A stretch of 64,000 bases of DNA, from the NCBI GenBank assembly GCA_021234155.1, contig JAJEKV010000006.1, forward strand, positions 5,369,727 through 5,433,726, written 5' to 3'. The notes under the pieces were generated by a model that was not told the DNA's origin, made no database searches, and worked only from the letters and a program-made list of their open reading frames with translations. Below, piece by piece: positions 22,649-33,400 of this stretch. Both the position numbers and the translations under genes were made by a program. The stretch is from Isoetes taiwanensis. Lineage: Eukaryota; Streptophyta; Lycopodiopsida; Isoetales; Isoetaceae. Numbering within the stretch: position 1 is the first letter of the stretch; every line of letters starts with the position of its first letter.

Positions 22649-22734
22649 ACCAGATATACATCCTCCAGACAGCACCTTGACCTGGTAGCACACAATATGC
22701 TATTTGTATTCTGCATTCACTTGTTGTCGCAAAA

Positions 22735-22748
22735 ATCGCAATGGCGAT
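22735..22748. repeat. GATCGC-type palindrome downstream of the methyltransferase part
   Basis: ATCGC-AATG-GCGAT followed by CCTTACGACCACTAG, sharing the right-hand flank with the copy at 8594-8609 (CCTGACGACTACTAG). It lies just past the end of the gene and is the last copy in the window. Confidence 0.6.
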
Positions 22749-22934
22749 CCTTACGACCACTAGTGATGCTGCTCAAACCCCACACTTAATGTGGTGACAG
22801 CTATGGGCTACATGCTTGCATTTAAATTTTGGCGACTGTTATTTTTTCAAACTGAACTAACAATTATTAACGCTTTATTTTGATTCAGAGGAATCATTTC
22901 TTACCAACTCCGGGGTGACCACGACCTATTTCGT

Positions 22935-23785
22935 TGTCAAACGAGAAAACGAAATTTCTCTAATTAATGAAACCATGCTTTTTCTCTTTGTTACCATCTC
23001 CCTTATCTGTGCCTTTTCTCTTCCTTCTGTCAGGCTTAGGACAATCCCTTGCCAAATGTCCCGTTTTGTTGCAGTTAAAGCATTTCCTTGTTTCTTCCTT
23101 ATGGGGGACAAATGCCTGTACCTCCTTGGTGGAACTTCTTTTGCTCGTCCTTTGATTACTTTCTTCGAGCAAGATCTGTTGACATACCCACTCCAATTCC
23201 ACTTTCCCAACTGCTCCTATTCCACTTTCCCAACTGCTCCTATGATGTTCTTTACATTATTATATGAGTTTGGCAGACCAAGAAGCAGTGCCCCAACCAT
23301 CAAATCATCATCAATTTCTTTGTTCATCCCTTGCAGTTGCTTAGATGCTTGCCAGATGATTCCAATGTACTCAACTACACTTATCCCTTCCTTGAGCTTC
23401 GTATTGAAAACCACAACATATAGATTTGACTGAATTAAAAATATTTGCGCAGATATGCCCTTTTCAATTCATCCCAGGCTTCCTTGGCAGATGATGCTTC
23501 AACTATCTGAGGTAATAGAGTGTCGTCTAAATACCTCAATATCATGCTCTTGGCTGTCCAGTCCTTTTGGATCCATTTTGCCACTGCTTGCCTTTCTACT
23601 TCGTTTGGTCTGACCTCAATCCCTTCATCTCTCACAATCTGGGCTGCCGTTGGAGCTATCAAGGTCGTCTCAGCCATCACTGGTTTGGGTTCGTCTCCCC
23701 CCCACAACCCTTTTTCACGTAGCTTGGTCTGAACCCTGAGAAACCAATAGTAAGCATTCCCATGATTCAGATTTTCGATCTTCAC
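22935..23785 (-). pseudogene. Ty1/copia Gag remnant with zinc knuckle
   Basis: The minus strand starts MKIENLNHGNAYYWFLRVQT at 23785, followed by LDDTLLPQIVEASSAKEAWD, KLKEGISVVEYIGIIWQASK and LLLGLPNSYNN. These are the usual segments of plant copia Gag (UBN2-like). A CCHC knuckle CFNCNKTGHLARDC lies near 23085-23045. The frame is broken near 23435 and 23217, and no protease or reverse transcriptase follows. Upstream, TGGTATCAAAGC (minus strand, 23839-23828) is a primer-binding-site-like sequence, so the start of an internal region is preserved. The remnant abuts the end of the ParB/methyltransferase locus, and its other end is probably truncated there. Confidence 0.8.
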
Positions 23786-23827
23786 CTGGATCGATGTGTA
23801 TAGCTGATGTCTTCAGGTTTGATCAAT

Positions 23828-23839
23828 GCTTTGATACCA
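23828..23839 (-). other. Primer-binding-site-like sequence of the copia remnant
   Basis: TGGTATCAAAGC on the minus strand, 43 bases before the Gag start, resembles the initiator-Met-tRNA primer site TGGTATCAGAGC with one change. The LTR expected at higher coordinates (23840 upward) was not delimited. Confidence 0.45.
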
Positions 23840-23849
23840 TATTAACTTA

Positions 23850-25180
23850 AAGCAAAAGCAAAACATGGAACAATGGAACACAACTGCCTGATCATATATT
23901 AGCAAAGCAAAATGAGTACATATTATCATAGGAATCCTGAAACGTTTGGAGCACCGCACGGATCACCGCGTTTTCCATTCCTAGAATCATGAACGGGATG
24001 ATGGTTCCTCTGATCTCGCCCTAAACAGGGTTTTATTATTTTTAGGTTTACAACTGAATTATTTTGTCACAACAATTGTCGTGGCAATTCTCCAATTTCG
24101 AACATAGAGCTGAACAACAGGATTGTGCTGATCACAAATCCTGCCAGTTAAGAGGAGGTTAACCTGCACGAGGGTTATTTGGCATGACCCACGAGAAGGG
24201 GAGGTTGACCTCCCTTCATCCGAGGCCCGAGCAGGTTCCTTGCAAACGGAAGAGAGCTATGGCGAGAACAGAAGAGAGCTATGGCGAAAACAAAGTTTCA
24301 CTGGTGGCTATGGCTTTCACTATGGCTTTATTCCATCAAATGCTTCAATATCGCTCTTACTGCATCAAAGTTACATTCAAGATTTTTGGATTTGGGTTTC
24401 TAAAATGCATCTGTCGGTTAAGGGTTTCTGTTCTGGTACAGGTGGGAGCACAGGTAGGAGCTCATCCATCGCAGCCAAAAACATGCTGTGAAGATATAAA
24501 TTAATGACAGCCTCTGATCCATGATGCTTCAATACCACGGCAAAAGCACCTACTGCCAATTCCGGCATACTAGAAAATGCCCTTAGCTCTGAGGACGACC
24601 TTGTAAAAGGAATTCCAGTTTGAGATTTGCTTCGATCTGTTTGTTAGCTCTATCTTAAAGATGCTTGAGTTTAACTGTTTGAGACTTGTCCATTCTACAA
24701 CCAGAATGCTTTTTTGCTGTGCCCATTTTTTGCAGCTTGAATCGAAGTAAGTTATCTCAGATTTGTAGGCTTCGAATTTTTACCCTGTTTGAGGCAAATG
24801 CAGAGCATGCACACAAAAAGATTATGAAGAAAATATCAAAATGGGCGGAATGTGCTTACTAGTGTGGCTTCTTATGGAGAGCTCAAGATCGCCGGAAAGA
24901 GAGCTTAAGATCGCCGGAACAGAGATGCAGGATTATTACAGTAATCCTCAGAATATGCTTATAGGAATGAATATTCGATAGATTATTATGGTAATCCTCC
25001 GAATATGCTACAAGAACGAATATTCCAGAAATTATGCAATATAATCTAATTTGATCCGACGGTACACAACGGTCAGATTAAAGGAACCTCCAAGGGCCTA
25101 GGGTTAAGGCAACTTCCATTAAACGCTTACCTAATGGGGATTGCTTTGACATAGCTTTATATCCTCAGTATATTCGCGGA
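23850..25180. other. Gene-free spacer between copia remnant and seryl-tRNA synthetase
   Basis: No supported gene. Short duplications are present: 'gagagctatggcgaaaac'-type at 24250-24293; 'agatcgccgga' twice at 24887-24920; and an imperfect repeat of 'gattattacagtaatcctcagaatatgc' at 24930-25020. The last 100 bases presumably hold the promoter of the seryl-tRNA synthetase gene. Confidence 0.35.
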
Positions 25181-25187
25181 TAACCCT

Positions 25188-25199
25188 TTTAGGGTTTTG
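25188..25199 (+). promoter_or_regulatory. Telo-box-like element upstream of seryl-tRNA synthetase
   Basis: TTTAGGGTTTTG, the complement of the AAACCCTA telo-box, about 50 bases before the ATG at 25250; a second TTTAGGGC follows at 25229. Telo-boxes near the start are common in plant genes of the translation machinery, which fits this gene. Confidence 0.4.
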
Positions 25200-25249
25200 C
25201 GTATGCGAAAGTTTGTTCCCGGCCCTGGTTTAGGGCTTTGTTTCCGAAA

Positions 25250-27536
25250 ATGTTGGACATCAATCTTCTGAGAGAGGAGAAAGGCAACAATCCGGAACGC
25301 GTCCGTGAATCTCAACGCCGCAGATTTAAGCCCGTTGAAATTGTAGATCATGTCATTGATCTTGATAAACAATGGCGAAAACGTACTCCTCTTGTCTATT
25401 TGTTTGTGGGTTTTTTGCTTGATTTCCTTCATTGGTTAATATTTGATCCTTGTTATTCCAAAGGGCAATTTGAGTTGGAAAATTTACGCAAAGAAGGCAA
25501 CAAAATCGACAAAGCAGTTGCAAAGAAGAAGATTGTACGTTTGGGTTTTTGAGTTCAATGGTAAATCTTTCATAGGAGTAGCTCCTGATAAAGTGCTCAT
25601 TTCAGGCCAAGGAAGATGCAACTGATCTTATTGCTGAGAAGAAAAAGCTAGCTCTGTCATTACAGGAGAAGGAACAGGAGATGAATGAGGTGAAAGTTGA
25701 AAGGGATATGAAGCTAAGGATTATTGGAAATCTTGTGCACGACTCAGTCCCAATAAGCGATAACGAGGTCATTTTCAATCAGTTACTCAGGCCAAGTGCA
25801 ATTTATGTATATATATGATGTAAACTTTTTGGACATCCTGTCATAATTCTCTAGCCATAGTAGAAACCTTTAACTTTCTGAAGCGGAAAAATGCCATTCC
25901 TTGCTTTTGAAGAATGATGTTTGACTTTGCTGCAGGATAACAATTTAGTCGTTAAAACATTTGGAGAACCCAGAAATGAAGCAGATCTTAAAAGCCATGT
26001 AGATCTTGTCTATGATCTGCAGATAGCCGACCTGGAAAAGGGTAAGTTATTGATTATGTTTGGTTGGTAAAAACAATTTCAGGATTCTCATCTTTTGAAA
26101 TTATGCTGCAAAGAAATAAAGCCATATTGCATCTCATCTTATCCCTTTTTAAATGATTGATTGCTTGAACCAAACATCATGTATTTATATAGCTGACTTT
26201 TGTGTGCTCTTAACAGGCAGTGAAGTGGCAGGAGGCCGTGGCTATTTTCTTAAGGGTTATGGTGTCTGCTTGAATCAAGCACTCATAAATTTTGGTCTTA
26301 ACTTCCTGTTAAAACGGAAGTATATTCCTCTTCAACCTCCGTTCTTTATGATAAAAGATGTGATGGCAGAGTGCGCACAACTCTCACAGTTTGACGAAGA
26401 ATTGTACAAGGTTTGTTTCAGGCACCCATGTTTTGATTTATGGGGATCGGATTTGGTTAAGTTAGAGATCAGTATTGTAGATGTTTAATTCTTTGAATTA
26501 CAGGTCAGTGGGGAAGGGGATGATAAATATCTCATTGCTACTGCTGAGCAGCCTCTCTGTTCTTATCACCGCAAGGACTGGATTGATCCGAAGTCTCTTC
26601 CTTTAAGGTAAAGCTTGGGGAATGGTAATATATTTGTCCTACTTTTGAAACTTGTTTCATGTGGCTGATGCAGATATGCAGGATACTCTTCCTGCTTCCG
26701 TAAAGAGGCTGGTGCTCATGGTAGAGACACCACAGGAATTTTCCGAGTCCACCAGTTTGAAAAGGTTGAGCAGTTTTGTCTGACAAGCCCTGATGAATCT
26801 TGGGACATGCATGAAGAAATGCTCAAGAATTCTGAAGATTTTTATCAAAAGGTTATTACTTATGAGTTTTGGTTGTCAAATGGCTTTCAGTTGTCCTGGC
26901 ACAACTCGTCGATTTGCTAACCTGTGTTATTTTCAGCTTGGCCTACCTTATAGGGTGGTGTCAATTGTTTCTGGAGCTTTAAATGATGCAGCAGCAAAGA
27001 AATATGATCTTGAAGCATGGTTTCCTGGATCTAAAGCTTACAGGGAGCTTGTCTCTTGTTCCAACTGCACGGATTATCAGTCACGGAACCTGGAAATTCG
27101 TTATGGACAAACTAAGGCATGTTGCTCTTCTGTTTCAATTCCTAACCTGGGTTAATGTCTCTGTTTAATGAGCTTGCATATTTGATAATGCAGGCAAATG
27201 ATCAGGATAAGCAATATGTACACCTATTGAATTCCACTCTTACAGCAACAGAGAGAACAATCTGTTGTATCTTGGAGAATTATCAAACTCCAACAGGTGT
27301 CAAAATACCTGATGTTTTGCAACCTTACATGGATGGGGTGGACTTCCTTCCTTTCATACCTCGTCCTGGAAAGGTGCAGAAGTCCAAAGCTAAAAAGCCA
27401 GCTGCGGTATGTTTTTCTCTTTGTTTAATCATAGGCCCTTTGAACTTTCCATCATATCTGACTCATTATGATTCAGGTTCAGACCCCTGATACGCATTCT
27501 GTCATGGATGGACTGAATCGAACTGCAATATCATGA
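25250..27536 (+). CDS. Cytosolic seryl-tRNA synthetase, ten exons
   Basis: Charges tRNA-Ser with serine. Exons inferred from splice consensus and protein continuity: 25250-25382, 25464-25534, 25606-25767, 25936-26041, 26217-26410, 26504-26607, 26674-26851, 26937-27116, 27194-27406, 27477-27536; about 466 residues, close to the usual plant length of ~450. The start [13 protein letters not shown] is the conserved N-terminus. The N-terminal coiled-coil arm (about residues 30-110) includes [16 protein letters not shown] and [16 protein letters not shown]. The class II core includes [10 protein letters not shown], motif 2 [20 protein letters not shown] and motif 3 [20 protein letters not shown]. 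The C-terminus has a short Lys-rich extension ([13 protein letters not shown]). No frameshift or stop is present and all junctions keep frame. The intron 27117-27193 starts with GC rather than GT (AAG|GCATGT...CAG). This is the only clearly intact conserved gene in the window. Confidence 0.95.
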
Positions 27537-27599
27537 ATTACAGTGGTAAATCTAGAATGCTTTGCGAAAAATCTCATTTTCACCTTTGCATCTGCGCAA

Positions 27600-28780
27600 A
27601 GTTCTTATTCACTGCCATTTTTTTTGCTCAGATTCTGTTTCTATATTGTCATTAGATGCAAGCAAAGAATTTGTGTGCTGGTTCCTTATTGAAAGCTACT
27701 TTGCAAAATTTGGAGCTAATGAACTCTCACATTAGGCTCCTCTTGTCTCATTTTTCTCAAACCTCTCCTAGAGATGTTTATAATTTTTTATACGTATCTC
27801 ATATTAAGAGATGCAAATTGTATGTCAAGAAAAGCATTTAAGAATTCACTGATAAACCTTGTATGCCGATGTCCTTGGTAATAAATCTGCAAATTTTGAA
27901 GATGTAAATTTTATTTCTTGAGTCATGTATTTCATATCTATACCGCATAGTAAGGCATAGTAAAATCCACACTGATCCATTCTATACCTTGTGTGGCACC
28001 ACTGTTCCACCAAAATACTGCTATCGTTACGATGCCTGTTACTGGCTGTCGCATAATGACCTAGAATAGATTTACTATATAAAGTCTGTACAACATTTTG
28101 AGTGATAAGGCCAAATGCCTTGTGTACTGTTGAAACGTATTTATCCTGATAAGTAGACAGTGGTTGGTTTGGCTGGTTCTAGCAGCCTTCTGCTTGGACT
28201 TTGGTCTCAATAGATCCTATTTTGCTAATTTATTTCATGTCTATTTATACAACTCGTGCCAGGTTTCAGCCCCGATGGTTGACAAACTTTTTCATTTTTG
28301 GTAGTCAAAACATGCTCTTTCTTTCTGCAAGGTGATTTTGTGTGTTCTGCAGTAGCAGCGGATGAGATTGATTATTAGATTGACAAGGAATACTAATTAA
28401 AGACTTGAACCTTATCTGAAACCAAAAACCTTATCTGAATCATTTCTCTTTTTCATACCAGGAGAAGTATTAGTATTTGTATTAGTAAGTATTAGTATGC
28501 ATAGAGTTACACAAGCTGATGCTTTTCTAAATGAGTTTTGTGCAAGCAATTCTTGATAAGGGTGGAAGTCATTATTGTATTATGTAATGGTGAGATAAAG
28601 TTGTTGGGTGAGAAAGTGTAAACAAATGCTTAAGCCTGATATTATGTAGCCAAGATGACCATGAAGCAAGCACGTTTATTGCATAGTATGAATGACCCAC
28701 AATGATTGGGCCAGAATCATATCTCCATGTGTATGCATATTTGCATATTTGTGTCCATGAATGATAAGCACAATGAAAAG
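27600..28780. other. 3' flank of seryl-tRNA synthetase, no gene seen
   Basis: Probably the 3' untranslated region and spacer. Several AATAAA-like sites are present (e.g. 'gtaataaatctg' near 27880). No supported coding region. Confidence 0.35.
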
Positions 28781-28788
28781 CAAAGAAG

Positions 28789-28862
28789 TAGACAAAAGAA
28801 TAAGAATAAGAATAGTTTTTTATCGTAGACAAAAGAATAAGAATAAGAATAGTTTTTTATCG
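28789..28862 (+). repeat. Two tandem copies of a 37-bp repeat
   Basis: 'gacaaaagaataagaata' followed by 'agaatagttttttatcgt' occurs twice in succession without changes, at about 28789-28825 and 28826-28862. Confidence 0.8.
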
Positions 28863-28880
28863 TCCACTGAGACCATTCAG

Positions 28881-29190
28881 CTATGTTACGTGATAACCGC
28901 TAAAGCTCTGATTTGCAACAAAAAAGAAATTGATCTAACAAACATGTAGCATTCATGTGTTCGATTTTTGGGTTGCCCCTTGGGGCTGTGATAACCGCTA
29001 AAGCTCTGATTTGCAACAAAAAAGAAATTGATCTAACAAACATGTAGCATTCATGTGTTCGATTTTTGGGTTGCCCCTTGGGGCTATGTTACGTGATAAC
29101 CGCTAAAGCTCTGATTTGCAACAAAAAAGAAATTGATCTAACAAACATGTAGCATTCATGTGTTCGATTTTTGGGTTGCCCCTTGGGGGG
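28881..29190 (+). repeat. Three tandem copies of a ~105-bp unit
   Basis: The unit runs from (CTATGTTAC)GTGATAACCGC through 'gatttgcaacaaaaaag' and 'gttcgatttttgggttgc' to CCCCTTGGGG. Copies lie at about 28881-28987, 28988-29083 and 29084-29190 and are almost identical; the second lacks the CTATGTTAC start. The near identity suggests recent expansion. No coding sense is seen. Confidence 0.85.
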
Positions 29191-29749
29191 TGTGCTGGTG
29201 GTATATTTTGTTTTATGTCGTTGGATGTGTAGTTAGGATGGCCCAGATTGGAAAGTGGAGCCGCGTTAGTCAGCATGAGCAAGTGGCATGGCTGTCGTGC
29301 ATTTGCATGGGCTGACATTAGGGTGCAATCGGACCCTCTATTAGCAGAACTTGGTTTTTTTTTACTGGAGCATAATGGTGTTGGAAGAGGGGGGGGATGC
29401 AGATAATGCTATGGTGTTGGGAAGGAAAAGGTTATTAGGGCTAATGAATGAGCCCCGCAGCGAGAATTTGCTATGAAAGACGGCGGCCCCGTTGAGTTGA
29501 AAAGGCGACGAGGGTTCTTCTTTGCTTTGCTGGAGACCCGTGAGACGACATCGAACATCATGGGCTGTACCGGCGAGATCCAAAAGGGACATCAGAGGAC
29601 CACTAGCACCCTTCATATCATAGGCACGCTATGAACGGGGCGAGAGAAGAAAACAAATGGGGAAAAGGTCCATATATATCAATAGCGGGGTTAGGTTAGA
29701 GAGCCATATGATGGGCAACCACCACGCACGATCCGGAAAGGACAATTTT

Positions 29750-30350
29750 CTTCGTTGCTAGTGGCAAATGAACGTCTGATCCTATATATAGGGGCACCTG
29801 TTGTTCATGAGGTTTCATCCACTATGGTTACAACATTCTTCCCCATTGCACCTAAAATTGCTAGACAAATCGATCTGAAGAAAAATATTGTCTACTCTTC
29901 GGTAGCCCATATGAATTTCGACACTATTGGTGTCAGTGGTGTGTTCAGTCTAAACATACAGGGAATCGAAGGTAGCATTCTACTTACACTGTTAGGACAT
30001 CGTCTTTTCATATCGAAGATATGAGTCCAAATCCCATAAGGTACATACAATTGTGTGTGCGTCTATGGCGTTGTGTGTGCGTCAAAATATGGGAGCCAGA
30101 CAGAGGCGCTCGGTTATGGCTTGGAACTTATTCTACCTATCACGAAGCAGCTAGAGCATACAATGATGCTGCGAGAATTATTTACAATTTTTGCTGTGCT
30201 TAAACCTTTTCATTTCTCAAGGATCTTCTTTCAACGGTGAGTTGGGTGTAAAAGTTTGGTGGGCTGATGAGCCAGATGCGAAATCAGAAACCAAAGCAGT
30301 AGCGACAGTGGAAACCTCAGCTCCTGCTTCAGAAGGGGGCACACTCTACA
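29750..30350 (+). pseudogene. AP2/ERF (DREB-like) domain remnant
   Basis: At 30050-30190 the plus strand reads KIWEPDRGARLWLGTYSTYHEAARAYNDAARIIY, matching the second half of an AP2/ERF domain (E-x-R-x-P-x-RGARLWLGTF-T-x-EAARAY-DAA) of the DREB type. The preceding part (VRxRxWGKWVAEI in the family) is degraded to LCVRLWRCVCVK, losing the DNA-contacting WGKW block. Upstream frames carry no ATG-to-domain continuity, and a stop follows the domain at 30201. The Ser/Glu-rich segment after 30240 (GELGVKVWWADEPD) may be the former C-terminal part. AP2/ERF proteins are plant transcription factors; this is a dead copy. Confidence 0.7.
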
Positions 30351-30499
30351 TGCAAAAACACTCCCCTCTTCTTCAGTGGATAATATTGTGCTTCTTCCCC
30401 TTTCTTCACAAATGTTCTGCTCGAAGTCCTTATCCTTCCTTAAAAACTTGGTTTTGGCCTTCCGGTCTTCTTATCAATCTAAACATTTATCTCTAATAC

Positions 30500-33400
30500 C
30501 TCCAGCTCAGTTATGAGGAATCCCTTTCGACATCGCTACATTAAGGCGTGAGTCGAATCTGAAGAACGCCCATTTTGGTGCCTCCGTCCCTTCAATTCAT
30601 AATGCTTCATCTCCAAATCCATATGAAAACGCATATGTTGCTCCATTAAGTAATCTCAAATATAAGGTTGAAAATTTGCTGCTCTCTTTGAAAATGGAAC
30701 CTCAAGATGATTAGATGAAAATGCCTATGTTGCTTTATTATGCAATCTTAAACCTACGTTTCAAGATTCGCTGCCATCTTTGAAAATCAAACCTTAGGAT
30801 GATTCGCATGTGTTTATCGAATGGGAAGACATTCATGATCTCATTGGCCTTGTGTTCGATGTTCTCTCTCTTCTATGTAGCAAAAATATGTTGATATAAA
30901 TAGTTGCCATTGCAATGCACTTTAAATAAATACGATTTAGACTCGTTAGGAACATGCGTTGTTAACAAAGTTATTTGTGTCCTACTGATAGAAGGGAGTT
31001 TTTAACATATAATAATCATTCTTCATTTGAAAGGACCTAGAGTGGGTCGGGACTGGATTGAAGTGGACCAATTTTGGTGTAGATAGACCATTCAAAGAGC
31101 TTCTTTGCTGGGCAGCTCTGGATTTTTATCAAGTTGCAACCATAACTTGCTAAACAGAAACAAGCTTGGAGCGGGTCGAAATCAGCTCATGCAAGGTCAA
31201 TTTGCCATGAACAATGGCTAAAAGGATGGATTTGCTCACAGAAAGCGACGGTAGGCTTCCTTATGTGCTACGGTAAACCCTGAACTTCCATGATTTTGGG
31301 TTTGCTCGAAGGGAAAACCCCAAGGATGGGGATACAGATTATGCGAGTTGGACGGTGGATATGTGGCATAGAGCTAAGGAACTCGTAAAAGTGAGGATTT
31401 TTTTGTTTCCAAGTTTTTTTATTTCGGGCTTGGCTTGTGGATATGGAAAGTCTGCATGTAGCTGTTGATATAGAAAGTCTGCATGTAGTTCTTGATATGG
31501 AAAGTTTACATTTTACAGAAAGACAAAAAACATGGATTGTAGTTGCAGGTGCAAATTTATTCTGGTAAGTTGCTTGCATAAAAAACTCCTTTTCAAATTC
31601 TGGCATATGAATCTGGTCCAAGTTATTTGGTCAATTCCTAGATTTTATTGTGAACAGTCTCTATCATAGAAAGCATGTTGCTATGATATCATGTTGCAAA
31701 AAGCCCCTTTTCAAATCCATCGACCTTGGCATATGAATTTGATCCAGTTTATTTGGCTTCTCGACTTGCACAAACTCTATTGGATATCATCAAGGTTGTA
31801 TACATGTGCTATGTTGAAGAGATTCCTAACAAACATTCAACTTCAGTGGTTTAGAATCTCCAATCACTCTATGCAAAATTCTTATACGATGCACAAGCCA
31901 TTTTGAATTTTGATGCCATAATAAATTCAGAAAGATGCTTTGATATGCAAAGAATCTATGGCCACACATCTAGCCCCATATGCAGAACCCTTTCAAATTC
32001 AACACCCGGACCAAGTAAAAAAAAAGGCCAATGTCCCTAGAAGTATGCTAATTTTTCCATACACGGCAATTCTTTTTCAATTCTTCCACCTGGAGGAATC
32101 TTTAATGCACCTATATGAATAGTGCAGGCTTTTCAACACAAATCATGCAAGTATGAGTGTAAGATTGATTTTTTTATTGACAGACTGTCACTTTGCAATA
32201 ATAAGCTATAACTCAAAGTATTTTGTGTTTTTTTCAAGATGTTTTCTCAAAAAAATTTATGACGTGCTCACACTATGCTCAATACATGGAGACACTAGTT
32301 TTGCAATGTAATTTGGAATCAAATTCTAATTTGCTTAAAACTGTAACTTTTATAGCTTCTCTAGCCTTTTGTATTGTCTACTTCACTTTAACACTCACCT
32401 ACAGTATCTGAGAATGCACGGGCCGATTGTTCTTAGAACTTTTAGTAAAAACTCAATTTGATCTTAGATAAACACTTTGAAAATGCAACTGCACCAAAAA
32501 ACCTTTACCAAAGTCAGATTTTTATTAGTGCTTGATATCAAACATGATATATCACAATCATTCCCAAGCTCATATGCCATGGGCACAAATTTTTTTCACA
32601 TAAATATAAGAATATCAGTCGATCTTTGCCTCAAAAATGAAAAATTTTCAAGGTAGAAAGGCCAATCTTAGTTAAATGCATGCAAACAGATCTCTTCCAA
32701 TGGCAAAAACGTCAATCTTCATACAAGAACCTTTAAAGAAAAAGTCTTGGGTCTATTTCCCCATAAGCGGTTCCTTGCTTGTCTTTTTTTTGTAAGATTA
32801 CTTGATTTTGATTTGGATTTAGCTCGTATAGTTGGCATGAAAAGGGTCAATCCAGGAAGTATTAGGCATGATTAGGCCACCAAATTCGTCAGAAAAGGTC
32901 GATTCTTGGTCGGTCCTTTTTTGTTAGGGTTAGCAAGAAAATTTTGAGCGAGCAAATATCCCACATGCATTTTAAATAGAAGGGCCCGATGTATATAAGG
33001 ATATTTTTTGCAATCATTTTCGATTATTGCATGGTATTTCCGTGTGGCATTCTGCCCATTGCCATCCCACACATTTGGATGTGCCAAAATGAATTTTTCA
33101 AAGGCGCATTTTATATACTATTTTCATGCTCTAATCTTTGGAAAAAAGAAAAAGGGCAAAATACGGACTTTTAGTTTTTTGGCAAAAAATGGCTAAAGGC
33201 AAGTGATGGCAAAATGTGGTGATTTGGCAAGATAATGGTAACATGTCAATGGCAGGTGATGATGCGGCAAGGAAATTAGCAAACATCTTTTTTCTCTAGT
33301 AAAAAAAATTGGTGACATGGATATGGCATGGTGATGATGTGATGTGGAGATGATGTGCGTGACATGGTGGCAATTTTGACCTGTAAATATGATGGCACTT

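Noticed and set aside
22915-23433. Plus-strand ORF of 172 codons
   Set aside because: It is the antisense shadow of the minus-strand copia Gag with its CCHC knuckle.
28881-29190. Possible CRISPR-like array
   Set aside because: Three contiguous ~105-bp units without distinct spacers, in a plant nuclear context; a plain tandem duplication.
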